A stretch of 64,000 nucleotides of DNA, from NCBI RefSeq assembly GCF_004403515.1, contig NZ_SOHH01000020.1:352-64351 (forward strand). The letters run 5' to 3'. This document shows, one piece after another, positions 8,304 to 17,500 of the stretch; the stretch's first letter is position 1, and each line of letters starts with the position of its first letter. The DNA comes from Cryobacterium fucosi. GTDB taxonomy: Bacteria; Actinomycetota; Actinomycetes; Actinomycetales; Microbacteriaceae. Both the position numbers and the translations under genes were made by a program. The notes under the pieces were generated by a model. It searched no databases, was not told the origin of the DNA, and saw nothing but the letters and a program-made list of their open reading frames with translations.

Positions 8304-8968
8304 CGCCGGGTCTCCCTGAGGAGGGCGGACATGTCCGCGACGGCGGTAAACGTTCCCTGCACCGTGCCGGTCACCTTGCTGCGGCCGACCCGCGGCGAAT
8401 AGGTGGTGTCCACTTCACGGATGCGCCAGCCGGCCTCAGCGGCACGGAGGAACATCTCCAGGGGGTAACCGCTGCGGCGGTCCCGGAGGTCGAGGGAGAG
8501 CAGGTCTTCGCGGCGCGCGGCGCGCATGGGGCCGAGATCATGGATGTTCACACCGGTTATTCGGCGCAGTCGCCAGGACAGACTGGTATTCGCCATCCGG
8601 CTGTGCCACGGCCAGGCCTTCGGCACGCTCGCCCGGCGCCGGCCGAGCACCAGGTCGGCCTCCCCCGCACGCACCGGGTCCACGACCAGGGGGAGTTCCC
8701 GCGGGTCCATCGACGCGTCGGCATCGCAGAAGGCGACGATCGGCGCGGTCGCCGCGAGGAGACCGGCATGGGCGGCGGCTCCGAATCCGCGCCGCTCCTC
8801 GTGCACCACCAGGGCCCCGGCTGCGGAGGCCACCTCGGCCGACCCGTCGGTGGAGCCGTTGTCGACCACGATGGCGCGGTATCCCTCCGGCAGCCGGGAC
8901 AGTACCCAGGGCAGTGCGCCCGCTTCGTTCAGGCACGGCAGCACGAGGTCCACCTGGATCAGAGTCAT
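8300..8968 (-). CDS. Family 2 glycosyltransferase (DPM1/DPG synthase-like)
   Basis: A 222-residue GT-A transferase. It carries VDLVLPCLNEAGALPWVL at the N-terminus, VVDNGSTDGSAEVA, the metal-binding motif FCDADASMDP and GRRRASVP. It lacks a C-terminal membrane domain and is similar in size to the soluble polyprenyl-phosphate glycosyltransferases. It probably loads a sugar on polyprenyl phosphate, which would supply a donor for the GT87-like protein nearby; that link is inference. It is the first gene of a three-gene operon, and a -10-like box places transcription at the ATG. Confidence 0.85.
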   Translation of the reverse strand: MTLIQVDLVLPCLNEAGALPWVLSRLPEGYRAIVVDNGSTDGSAEVASAAGALVVHEERRGFGAAAHAGLLAATAPIVAFCDADASMDPRELPLVVDPVRAGEADLVLGRRRASVPKAWPWHSRMANTSLSWRLRRITGVNIHDLGPMRAARREDLLSLDLRDRRSGYPLEMFLRAAEAGWRIREVDTTYSPRVGRSKVTGTVQGTFTAVADMSALLRETRR

Positions 8969-8974
8969 GATTCG

Positions 8975-8980
8975 ACACTA
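8975..8980 (-). promoter_or_regulatory. -10-like hexamer of the GT2 operon
   Basis: TAGTGT on the minus strand lies exactly six bases before the ATG at 8968, predicting a leaderless mRNA for the GT2, TIGR04282-like and methyltransferase operon. No Shine-Dalgarno is present before this ATG. Confidence 0.5.
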
Positions 8981-9065
8981 GGGGGGCGGAGGGTGCGGAA
9001 CGGCTCAAGAAGATTACGGCCTGAGGAAGGATCCGGCACGATCCGGGCGCGGGGCAGGTCGGCTC

Positions 9066-9071
9066 TATCCT
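9066..9071 (+). promoter_or_regulatory. -10-like hexamer of the two-component operon
   Basis: TATCCT is followed by six bases and the GTG start at 9078, the geometry of a leaderless actinobacterial promoter. It lies back to back with the similar box of the divergent GT2 operon. Confidence 0.5.
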
Positions 9072-9077
9072 GAGATC

Positions 9078-9824
9078 GTGACTTCTTCAGCAGGGCTCCA
9101 GGACCGGCGCGTCCTCGTCATCGACGACGACCCGACGGTCTCCGAAATCGTCAGTCGCTACCTGCGTGCCGCCGGCTTCAGAGTGGACGAGGCCCCGGAC
9201 GGACCCGACGGGCTCCGCAAGGCCGAGGAGCTGCGCCCCGACCTGGTCGTGCTCGACCGGATGCTGCCCCTGCTCGACGGCATCGAGGTCTGTCGGAGGA
9301 TCCGGGCCAACTGGTCGATCCCGGTGATCATGCTCACCGCGCGGGGCCAGGAGGAGGACCGGATCGACGGCCTCGAAGCGGGGGCCGACGACTACCTGGC
9401 CAAACCGTTCTCGCCGCGCGAACTGGTGCTCCGCGTGCAATCGGTGTTGCGCCGCAACGTCGCGGGATTCGTCCCGGAGGGACTGGTCACCATCGGCGAT
9501 TTCACCCTCGACTCGTCCGCTCATGAAGTGCGGCTGCGCGGCGAACCCCTGGTGCTCACCGCCCGCGAATTCGACCTGCTCGCCTACCTGATCTGGCGGC
9601 CGCACAAGGTGCTGAGCCGGGAAGACCTCCTGCGTTCGGTGTGGGGCTGGGAATTCGGCGACCTGTCCACGGTCACCGTGCACGTGCGCCGGCTGCGGGA
9701 GAAGATCGAGGCCGACTCGGCGCATCCGCGGCTGTTGAACACGGTCTGGGGGGTCGGCTACCGGTTCGACCCGGTGCCTCTGGGCCGCCCGGACGAGGCC
9801 ACTGCGGCAGGGACCTCCCGATGA
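9078..9824 (+). CDS. OmpR/PhoB-family response regulator
   Basis: A 248-residue DNA-binding regulator. The receiver domain (about 10-125) has the acidic pocket VIDDDP, phosphoacceptor D60 in VVLDRMLP, T87 in MLTARG and K109 in YLAKPF. A winged-helix domain follows (about 140-235) with REFDLLAYLI, HKVLSREDLL and TVWGVGYRF. Its GTG start has a -10-like TATCCT six bases upstream. The downstream kinase gene overlaps by ATGA, so the two form a cognate pair. Target genes are unknown, but the divergent GT2 operon and the convergent SDR/phosphorylase pair are close candidates. Confidence 0.95.
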   Translation: MTSSAGLQDRRVLVIDDDPTVSEIVSRYLRAAGFRVDEAPDGPDGLRKAEELRPDLVVLDRMLPLLDGIEVCRRIRANWSIPVIMLTARGQEEDRIDGLEAGADDYLAKPFSPRELVLRVQSVLRRNVAGFVPEGLVTIGDFTLDSSAHEVRLRGEPLVLTAREFDLLAYLIWRPHKVLSREDLLRSVWGWEFGDLSTVTVHVRRLREKIEADSAHPRLLNTVWGVGYRFDPVPLGRPDEATAAGTSR

Positions 9825-10966
9825 CCCTGGACGTCCTGGCCACCGTGTCGCTCTTCGCGCTCGCCTGCGCGGTCGTCGTCGGAGCGCTCGGTCTGCTGGT
9901 CCTTCGGATGCTGTCCCGCTCCTCCCTGGTGCTGCAGCTGATGATCGTCGCCCTCGCCGCCGTGGTCTCCGTGGTCGGCGGGATGGCGGCGGTCGCCTCG
10001 CAGATGTACGTCTCCAAACACGACCTCACGATTTTCTACTGGGTCGCCGGGGTGGCCGGCCTCGTGTCGCTGGCCATGGCCGCGGTGCTCGGCCGCAGCC
10101 TCGTGCGGGAGGGACGTGAGCTGCGCTCGGCCGCGGCGAGCATCGGCCGCGGCGAACGGGTCGTCGCGGCGGAACGGCACAGCAACACCGAGTTCGCGGC
10201 GCTGGCCGGCGAGCTGGCGGCGACGGGTGAGCGCCTCGCCGAGTCCCGGGCGAGGGAGAACCGGGTGGAGGACTCCCGCCGGGAGCTGATCGCGTGGATC
10301 TCACACGACCTGCGCACCCCGTTGGCGGGCATCCGGGCGATGGCCGAGGCCCTCGAGGACGGCATGGCGGAGGACCCCGGCCGGTATTACGCGCAGATGC
10401 GCGGGCAGGTCGACCGGCTCTCCGGGATGGTCGACGACCTGTTCGAGCTGTCGAGGATCCACTCCGGCACCCTGCGCCTGGCCGTTGAACCGGTCTCGCT
10501 CTACGACCTGATCAGCGACACCGTCGCCGGTTTCTGGCCGGTCGCCCGGGCGAAGTCCCTCGATCTCCGGTTCGAGGGCGAGACCGGTCTGACCATCCTC
10601 GCCGACCCGCGCGAGTTGTCGCGGGTGGTCGGGAACCTGGTGATGAACGCGATCCAGCATTCCCCGGCCGGCCTGGCGATCGTGGTCTCCGTCACCGAGA
10701 ACGAGGACGGACGCGCGGTGATCTCGGTGCAGGACTCTGCGGGCGGCATCCCGGAGCACGACCTCGGCCGGGTCTTCGAGGCCGGCTGGCGCGCGAGCGA
10801 ACCGCGCACCCCGGCGTCCGAGCCCACCCGGTCCGGCGGGGCGGGGCTCGGCCTGGCCATCGTGCAGGGAATCGTGCAGGCCCATCACGGCGAGGTGGTC
10901 GTGCGGAACGTGCCGGGCGGATGCCGCTTCGAGGTGTTGCTGCCCCGGCATCCGGTCGCGGGCTGA
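9821..10966 (+). CDS. Membrane sensor histidine kinase
   Basis: A 381-residue kinase. Three hydrophobic segments (about 8-30, 36-60, 70-92) are followed by a HAMP-like linker, the dimerisation/phosphoacceptor helix with H162 in AWISHDLRTPL, and an ATPase domain with the N box LVMNAIQHS, G1 VQDSAGGIP and G2 GGAGLGLAIV. The ATG overlaps the response-regulator stop by four bases; longer upstream frames run inside the regulator gene and are not credible. With almost no extracytoplasmic loop, it may sense the membrane itself or an intramembrane partner. Confidence 0.95.
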   Translation: MTLDVLATVSLFALACAVVVGALGLLVLRMLSRSSLVLQLMIVALAAVVSVVGGMAAVASQMYVSKHDLTIFYWVAGVAGLVSLAMAAVLGRSLVREGRELRSAAASIGRGERVVAAERHSNTEFAALAGELAATGERLAESRARENRVEDSRRELIAWISHDLRTPLAGIRAMAEALEDGMAEDPGRYYAQMRGQVDRLSGMVDDLFELSRIHSGTLRLAVEPVSLYDLISDTVAGFWPVARAKSLDLRFEGETGLTILADPRELSRVVGNLVMNAIQHSPAGLAIVVSVTENEDGRAVISVQDSAGGIPEHDLGRVFEAGWRASEPRTPASEPTRSGGAGLGLAIVQGIVQAHHGEVVVRNVPGGCRFEVLLPRHPVAG

Positions 10967-10975
10967 CCGGCCGGT

Positions 10976-12043
10976 CTAGCGCCGAACGGCAGCCCGCAAC
11001 GGGGCCGTGGCGAATTCCTCGACGCCGCGTTCGAAGGTGAGCGCCGGCGCCCAGCCGAGTTCGGTGCGGATGCGCTCGGACGACGCGGTGATGTGCCGCA
11101 CGTCGCCGAGCCGGTATTCCCCGGTCACCACCGGGTCGGGTCCGCCGCAGGCGCGGCTGAGGGCCTCGGCCATGTCCCCGATGGTGTGCACCGTGCCGCT
11201 GCCGACGTTGAAGGCCCGGAAGGTGGACGCCGCGGTCTCCCCGGTCCAGTCGAGAGCGGCGAGGTTGGCCGAGGCGATGTCCGCGACGTGCACGAAGTCG
11301 CGGCGCTGAGCGCCGTCTTCGAAGACGCGGGGAGCCTCGCCGCGCTCCAGGGCCGAGCGGAACAGCGAGGCGACGCCGGCGTATGGCGTGTTCTGCGGCA
11401 TCCCGGGGCCGTACACGTTGTGGTAGCGCAGGGCGGCGACCCGGCCACCGGTCGCGCGCGCCCACGCGGAGGCCAGGTATTCCTGGGCGAGCTTGGTGGC
11501 GGCGTAGACGTTGCGCGGGTCGAGCGGGTCCTGCTCGGTGGTCAGCGCTGGTTCGAGCCGTTCGCCGGTGATCTCGTCGACCGGGTCGAAGAGGCCGGCT
11601 GCCAGGTCGGCCGCCCGGCGCGGCCCCGGCCTGGCCGGGCCGCGGGAACCACGGAAGCTGCCCTCGCCGTAGACGACCATCGACGAGGCCAGCACGAGCC
11701 GGTCGACTCCGGCCGCTGTCATCTCGGCCAGAAGCACGGCCGTGCCGACCTCGTTGCTCCTCACGTAGTCGGGGGCGTCGGAGAAGTCGACGCCGAGCCC
11801 GACCTTCGCGGCCTGGTGGCAGACGAGGTCGATGTCCCGCAGCGCAGCGGCGACGACGACGGGGTCGGTGACATCGCCGACGATCACGTCGACTCCCGGG
11901 TCGACGGCGGGCAGTGCCCCGTGCACGTCGCTGCGGAGGGAGTCCAGCACGCGCACGCTCCACCCTCGTTCGAGCGCGGCGGTGACGATTGCGCCGCCGA
12001 TGAAGCCGGCGCCGCCGGTCACGAGAAGGCGCGGGGCGTTCAC
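10976..12043 (-). CDS. NAD-dependent epimerase/dehydratase (extended SDR)
   Basis: A 355-residue nucleotide-sugar-type short-chain dehydrogenase. It shows [15 protein letters not shown] (NAD-binding GxxGxxG) at residues 5-19, the DIDLVCHQAAKVG segment, the catalytic Ser in LASSMVVYG and the YxxxK pair in NVYAATKLAQE. The substrate is not evident; family neighbours include UDP-glucose and UDP-glucuronate epimerases. Its ATG overlaps the stop of the phosphorylase gene by ATGA, so they are co-translated. It converges on the histidine kinase gene with only nine bases between them. Confidence 0.9.
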   Translation of the reverse strand: MNAPRLLVTGGAGFIGGAIVTAALERGWSVRVLDSLRSDVHGALPAVDPGVDVIVGDVTDPVVVAAALRDIDLVCHQAAKVGLGVDFSDAPDYVRSNEVGTAVLLAEMTAAGVDRLVLASSMVVYGEGSFRGSRGPARPGPRRAADLAAGLFDPVDEITGERLEPALTTEQDPLDPRNVYAATKLAQEYLASAWARATGGRVAALRYHNVYGPGMPQNTPYAGVASLFRSALERGEAPRVFEDGAQRRDFVHVADIASANLAALDWTGETAASTFRAFNVGSGTVHTIGDMAEALSRACGGPDPVVTGEYRLGDVRHITASSERIRTELGWAPALTFERGVEEFATAPLRAAVRR

Positions 12044-12930
12044 AGCGGGAGCCCGTGTCCGGGGGCCGCCGGCCTGGCGAGCACCGCGGCGACCTGCTCC
12101 GGGTCGACCAGCCGGCGGGGCGCGTAGTCGCCGGGAATCGAACTCAGGATCGCGTCGATGGCGGCGAGGATGCGAGGCTGGGCGTCGGCGAGCCGGGCGA
12201 ACACGAGCGTGGCGGAGACGGCATCCGCGTCGGTCCCCTCCTCCGGTGACAGCCCGGCGTCGGCGTCGGTGACGAAGGACAGGTTGACCGTTCCGATGTT
12301 GAGTTCGGAGGCGAGCACCACCTCGGGGTACTGGGTCATGTTGACGATGTGCGCCCCGGCCGCCCAGAACCAGAGCGACTCGGCCCGGGTGGAGAACCGG
12401 GGACCCTGGATCACGACGACCGTGCCGGCCGGGACGAAGTTCTCCTCGAGGCTGCCGAGCGCGTCGATGGCCGTGCGGCGGAGGACGGGGTCGAACGGGT
12501 CGGCGGCGGCGAGATGGGCGACGCTCCCCCGGTCGAAGTAGGTGTCGGCTCGGCCGGACGTGCGGTCGATGAACTGGTCGGTCACGACGAGGAGGCCCGG
12601 CGGGTACTCGGGGCTGACGCCGCCGACCGCCGAGGACGAGACGATCGCGGTGACACCGAGCGAGGCCAGCGCCCAGATGTTCGCCCGGTAGTTGATCAGG
12701 TGCGGTGCCTCGGTGTGCCCGCCGCCGTGCCGGGGCAGGAAGGCGACCCGTCGGCCGGCGCGCTCACCGATGGTGATCGGCGCCGAGGGACGGCCGTACG
12801 GCGTGTCAACCTCGATCGAGGTGGACGTTCCGGCGTCGAAGAGCCGGTAGAGGCCGGAGCCCCCGATCACGGCGATCGTCACGGGCTCGGTCGGCTCGGT
12901 CACGGCTGGCTCCAGAGGTTCAAGGGACAC
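12040..12930 (-). CDS. mtnP: S-methyl-5'-thioadenosine phosphorylase-like purine phosphorylase
   Basis: A 296-residue cytoplasmic phosphorylase of the PNP/MTAP family. It carries IAVIGGSGLYRL near the N-terminus, the phosphate-binding FLPRHGGGHTEAPHLINYRANIWAL, GPRFSTRAES, and NMTQYPEVVLASELNIGTVNLSFVTDADAG. The family cleaves methylthioadenosine to adenine and 5-methylthioribose-1-phosphate. The start is GTG. It is translationally coupled to a nucleotide-sugar SDR rather than to methionine-salvage genes, so a different 5'-modified nucleoside substrate is possible. That last point is inference. Confidence 0.88.
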   Translation of the reverse strand: MSLEPLEPAVTEPTEPVTIAVIGGSGLYRLFDAGTSTSIEVDTPYGRPSAPITIGERAGRRVAFLPRHGGGHTEAPHLINYRANIWALASLGVTAIVSSSAVGGVSPEYPPGLLVVTDQFIDRTSGRADTYFDRGSVAHLAAADPFDPVLRRTAIDALGSLEENFVPAGTVVVIQGPRFSTRAESLWFWAAGAHIVNMTQYPEVVLASELNIGTVNLSFVTDADAGLSPEEGTDADAVSATLVFARLADAQPRILAAIDAILSSIPGDYAPRRLVDPEQVAAVLARPAAPGHGLPL

Positions 12931-12944
12931 ATCCGCCCAGTCTG

Positions 12945-12973
12945 CCAGCCCCGACGGCGGGGCTGGGTCTTTT
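12945..12973 (+). terminator. GC-rich hairpin with T-tract on the plus strand
   Basis: Perfect stem CCAGCCCCG / CGGGGCTGG, 4-nt loop, then GTCTTTT. The T-tract is on the plus strand although both flanking genes are on the minus strand, so it could stop antisense readthrough or act simply as a 3' stabilising hairpin for the DUF5719 transcript. Confidence 0.5.
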
Positions 12974-13037
12974 CGCGAGCCCCGTCGTCGTCTGAGTGGG
13001 CGATCGGCGCAGGCAGGCGATCAGCGGGAGTGGACGA

Positions 13038-14528
13038 TCAGTGCGGGTAGACCTGGATCGGCGCGGCCAGCGGCCCCGCCTGGCTGAGGGCGAAGGACGA
13101 CACCATCCCGGCACCGGAATAGCCGACCGAGGCGATCGTCGTTCGACCGCCGGAGACGAGGTAGCGAGCGGATGCCGCGAGCGGCAGGGTCCCTGACTTG
13201 CCTGCCGGAACGGTGACCTCGATCGGCGGGCCCGTCTCGGGGGTCGCGGTGTAGGTCGCGTCGTCGTCGGAGGTGTTCACAAGGTGCAGCGCCGGGCCGG
13301 GTCCGGGCGCGACGGCGACGAGGAAGTCGTCGGCGAGCGTTCCGGATGCCGCGAACCAGGCGAAGTCCTTGCCGGCGGTCCCGGCCGAGGGGGCCTGAGC
13401 TGCGGCCACGATCGGGCGGTCCGAGCTGAGTTCGACCGAGTAGGCCCCCGGCGCGAGTCCGGTCAGCGGCACGTCCGTGGCGATTCCCGGCTGGACCTCC
13501 ACCTGCACCGAGGAACCGGCAGGCTTGCCCTCTTCGCTTTCGATTCCGACTTGTTGTCCGCTCTCACTCACCACGCCGAGCTGCACGGTCGCGGCGGTGT
13601 CGCCGGGCACGAGGATCCGCACCGACGGGATGTCGTCGGCGACCCCGCTGCTGTCCGTCGCCGCCGGAGCCGCCTGCGTGGTCACGAGCAGTCCGGCGAT
13701 GCGCTGGGTGCGCCCCGGTCCGGCGGACGACCCCAGAATATCGACGCCACCCGGCTCGATGCCCCGGACGACGCTCTGCTGCAGGGATGCCGCGACCTGG
13801 CCGCCGTGGGAGGAGACGTACACGACCGGCGAGCGGAGGTTCGGGGCCAGGCCGGCGAGGGAGACGATCCGTTGGGAGCCGGGCTGCACCAGGATGCCGG
13901 TCGACCCGGGCGCGTTGACCGGGCCTGCCTCGCCATAGACCGTCAGGTCGACCGTTGCGACGACTGTGCTGGGATTGCTGAGCAGCACGAGGCTGGTGCG
14001 GCCCACATCGGTGGAGCCCCCGACGAGCCACGCCTCGCTGACCGCTTCGGCGCAGGCAGCGACGGCCAGGCCGGCGAGCGACTCGGCCGCGGCGGTCTGG
14101 GACTGACTCGCGGCGACGAGCGGGGCCGTGGTCGCGCCGTCCTGCACGTCGACCCGGAGCAGGCGCGGTGCGCCGTCCACGTCGCTCTTCCCGTTGTCGG
14201 GCGCCGCGAGCTCCGTGGATGACGGACGAATCCAGTCGGAACCGGCCGAGGCCGCGTGCGCGCCGAAGGCGGCATCCGCCGGCCCGACGGAGGTGGCGGC
14301 CTGGGCCTGGGTCGAATCCTCGGCGAGGGTCAGGAGCGGACCGGGGCACACCCGCTGCTGCTCTGTCGGCACCGGCGAGACCAACACGGATGGCGGTGAC
14401 GTCTCGAGGGTCGGCCAGGGGACGACCGCCGCGGCGCCGACGACGCCGACGGCGACCGCGAGGACTGCCGTGCCGGCAAGGGCCCGGGCACCGAGGAGGG
14501 CCATTCCACGTCTACTTGGCATCGTCAT
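13038..14528 (-). CDS. DUF5719 family secreted/membrane-anchored protein
   Basis: A protein of about 496 residues. A basic start MTMPSRRG leads into one N-terminal hydrophobic helix (about 10-35), then a long extracytoplasmic region rich in Ala, Val, Ser and Gly with repeated beta-sandwich-like segments (VLLSNPSTVVATVDLTVYG, LVNTSDDDATYTATPE). This matches DUF5719, a family found beside the giant GT2 gene in Microbacteriaceae. The ATG at 14528 overlaps the end of that GT2 gene by 17 bases, so translation is probably coupled. The function is unknown; a role in envelope assembly is suggested only by context. Confidence 0.85.
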   Translation of the reverse strand: MTMPSRRGMALLGARALAGTAVLAVAVGVVGAAAVVPWPTLETSPPSVLVSPVPTEQQRVCPGPLLTLAEDSTQAQAATSVGPADAAFGAHAASAGSDWIRPSSTELAAPDNGKSDVDGAPRLLRVDVQDGATTAPLVAASQSQTAAAESLAGLAVAACAEAVSEAWLVGGSTDVGRTSLVLLSNPSTVVATVDLTVYGEAGPVNAPGSTGILVQPGSQRIVSLAGLAPNLRSPVVYVSSHGGQVAASLQQSVVRGIEPGGVDILGSSAGPGRTQRIAGLLVTTQAAPAATDSSGVADDIPSVRILVPGDTAATVQLGVVSESGQQVGIESEEGKPAGSSVQVEVQPGIATDVPLTGLAPGAYSVELSSDRPIVAAAQAPSAGTAGKDFAWFAASGTLADDFLVAVAPGPGPALHLVNTSDDDATYTATPETGPPIEVTVPAGKSGTLPLAASARYLVSGGRTTIASVGYSGAGMVSSFALSQAGPLAAPIQVYPH

Positions 14529-17500
14529 CCTCCTCCTGGGGGGTCGTTGCTTCCGGGGTGTCGTTTGTACTGGCGGGGGCGTCGGGGGCGTCGGCGTCAC
14601 GGGCGTCGGCGTCGGGGGTTTCGGCGTCACGGCCGGAGTCCGGGGCCGGGGCGGCATCCGCATCGGCATCGGCATCGGCATCGGCATCCGCATCCGCATC
14701 GGCCACAGCATCGGCCACGGCCATGACGGGCGGCTTGGCTTTCGCGGCCCGCTTCAGCTCCCTGGCGTCCGCCTTCCTCGAGCGGGCACCGGCCCTGGCG
14801 CTCTGTCGAATCGCGTCCCGGTTCGCCTGGCGCACGGCCTCCGGTCCTGCGCCGGTCGGAACGGAGAGCAGCACGGTCGCCCCGATCACGAGGGCCGCGA
14901 CGAGCGCGAAGATCAGCCCGAGCGGGCCGCCGGCGGTTCGGGGGATCGCGCCGATCGCACCGGGCACGGGTTCGGCGTCATGCCGCCACAGTCGGCCGAA
15001 CGCGGTGTCGCCGACCGGGACCAGCGCGGCGTCACCGTCGAGCGCGGTCGTCGAGCGCGCCGCCGTTTCGAGGGCTGCGGAGCTCACGGGGGCTGCACTT
15101 CCCGGGCCGGTCGGGACGACCGCCGCCGGGCGCAGGAGAACGAATCGGATGCCGAAGTCGGCCAGCCCGCCTGCCGCATCCAGCCCGCTGCGCGAGGCGA
15201 GGTTGCCGGCCAGCGTCGCCAGCTCCCGTTCCGTGGCGGAGATCGTACCGTCCGTGCTGCTCAACGTCGACTGGTCGTCCAGGCTGGCTCCGTCGCCGCG
15301 AACGATCGTGGCCAGGATGCCGCCGTCCGGCTGGGGCACGATCTGCAGGGTGCCGACGCGGGCATCCGTTCGGGCCTCCGCCGAGACGAACGCGGGCTGA
15401 CTCCGATCGGTGCCTTCCTGAACGACGCTGGTGCCGAGCGGCAGGGCCGCCACCAGGGGGGCAGCCACGATCACCAGGGTGATCACGGCGCTGACCGCCG
15501 GGGCGATCGAGAATCGCCGCATGCTGCGAAGCGCGAACACGACGGCGCCGACGAGACCGAGCCAGGCCAGGCTGAGACCGGCTCCGGGCCAGATGTTCAC
15601 GGTCTGGGAGCCGATCGACGACAGGAACAAGTGGGTCGAGGCGACCGCAGTGGCGAGGCCGAGCAACACTGCCAGGAAGGCGAAGCCGGCGCCCCTCGCC
15701 CCCGGGAGGAACATCGAGGCGGCCGCGAGCAGGGCCAGGGGAATGAGAAGCACCGGGACGAGGATGGACGCGTGCACACCGGGCAGTCCGAGCATTTCGA
15801 GCAGCGGGGTCCAGCCGCCGAGCTCACCGGTCGGGAAGCCGAGCATGAGCTGCCAGACCGACACGGCGGCACTCGGCACCGGCGCCCCGGGGTCGGCGAG
15901 CAGGGCGAGCCAGTTTCCGCGCAGCCCCTGGTCCCAGACCAGGGGGGCGGCGAGGGCGAGCGCGGGCAGCGGGATGCCGAGGTAGCGCATGACCGCACGA
16001 CCGCTGGCCAGGATGGACACCAACCAGACGACCAGGAGGGCGGGGGCCAGCGACGGCGCGCAGGCGACGATCGCGGCGAACAACAGTGCGGCCGAGGCGG
16101 ACGCGGACCAGGACCGGGCGGCCGCGTAGCCGGCGAAGAACAGCCACGGGAGCAGCAGGTGCACGAGAATCGCGGCCGGGCGGCCCGCCGCGAGGGCGCT
16201 GAGGAACGTCGGGGCGAGGATCCACAGGGTGGCCGCGACGGCACGGATCGATGCCCGGTGCGACAGGCGGCTTGCCGCGAGCCAGGCACCCAGGGCCGCC
16301 AGCGGAAGGGCAAGGAAGTAGAGCAGGACCAGGGCGAAGGACGGCGACCAGAAGGTGAGCGAGCCCAGGACTGCCAGGACGGCGGCGAAGGGGTCCGCCG
16401 CGCCGACGAAACCGAGCCCGATGTCCCGCCAGCCGTAGCCGACTCCGGCCCACAACTCGGCGGGGGTTCCCGACAGGGGCAGCAGCGCGCCTCCGGTCAG
16501 GGTGCGAGCACCGAGCAGGGGTGCCAGGATGGCAACTCCGGCGACTGCCGCGGCGATCACCGTCCAGGCTCCGCCGCCGGAGAAGAACCGGATCTCGGGC
16601 CGGTCGCCCCTCGCCCCGGTGAGGCTCGCCTCGCGTCTGAGCGCGTGCCGGCGGCGCACCTCGGCGGAGGACACGCGCAGGCTGGCGATCGATCCCCAGC
16701 CCAGTGTGCGGGTCGCGGCGAAACGGCGCCGTGCGGCCGAGACCCGGATCCCGCTGAAGGCTGCGGCGAACGCGGCCGAGAACTCGCCGACGACGGCACC
16801 CGGTTCCTTCTGCAGCAGCTGGCCGACGGACCGAAGCAACGCCAGGGGAACCAGGCCGAACCAGTGCACCGGGATCATCCAGCGCCGGGAGTAGACGAGG
16901 CGGCGGTGGAGCTGGGCGGCACGAACGGCACGCACGCGTTTGCGCCGTGCCCGGCCGCGTGAGGACCCGCTGGGGCCGGCCACGCCGTCGCCGGCGGACG
17001 CGACGCGTGCGGCGGCGACCACGGAGACGCGGTAGCCGGCCATCCGCACGCGCACGCAGAAGTCCAGGGAATCGTCCGCGGAGGGCAGTGCCGGGTCGAA
17101 ACCGTTCAGGCGTTCCCAGACGGTGTGCCGCACGAGCATCCCGCCGGCGCTGACGGCGAGCACGTCGCTCATGCCGTCGTGCTGCCCCTGGTCCAGTTCG
17201 CTCTCGACGAGGGTGACGGTCGCGCCACCGGGCGTCATCGACTGCCCGAATTCGTGGATGTAGTCGCGCGCGTGCCAGTCCATCACCTTCGGGCCGGCCA
17301 CGGCCACCGATGGCGCGATTTCGAGCTCGCCGAGTTGCGCGGCCAGGGCGCCTGGCTCGGGGGCACTGTCCTGGGCCAGGAGCCAGAGCATTTCCCCGTC
17401 GGATTCGGGGGGCGCTGTCACGCGCAGGGCAGCGGCGATGGCCTCCCCGAACGTGAGGTCGGCGTCGGCGGAGATGAAGTGGGTGGGGCCGTAGGCGGCC

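Noticed and set aside
14128-16962. A 944-codon plus-strand frame opposite the giant GT2 gene
   Set aside because: It is very rich in Arg, Gly and Gln, has no domain, and is fully antisense to a gene with clear glycosyltransferase motifs and membrane helices; long antisense frames are normal at this GC content.
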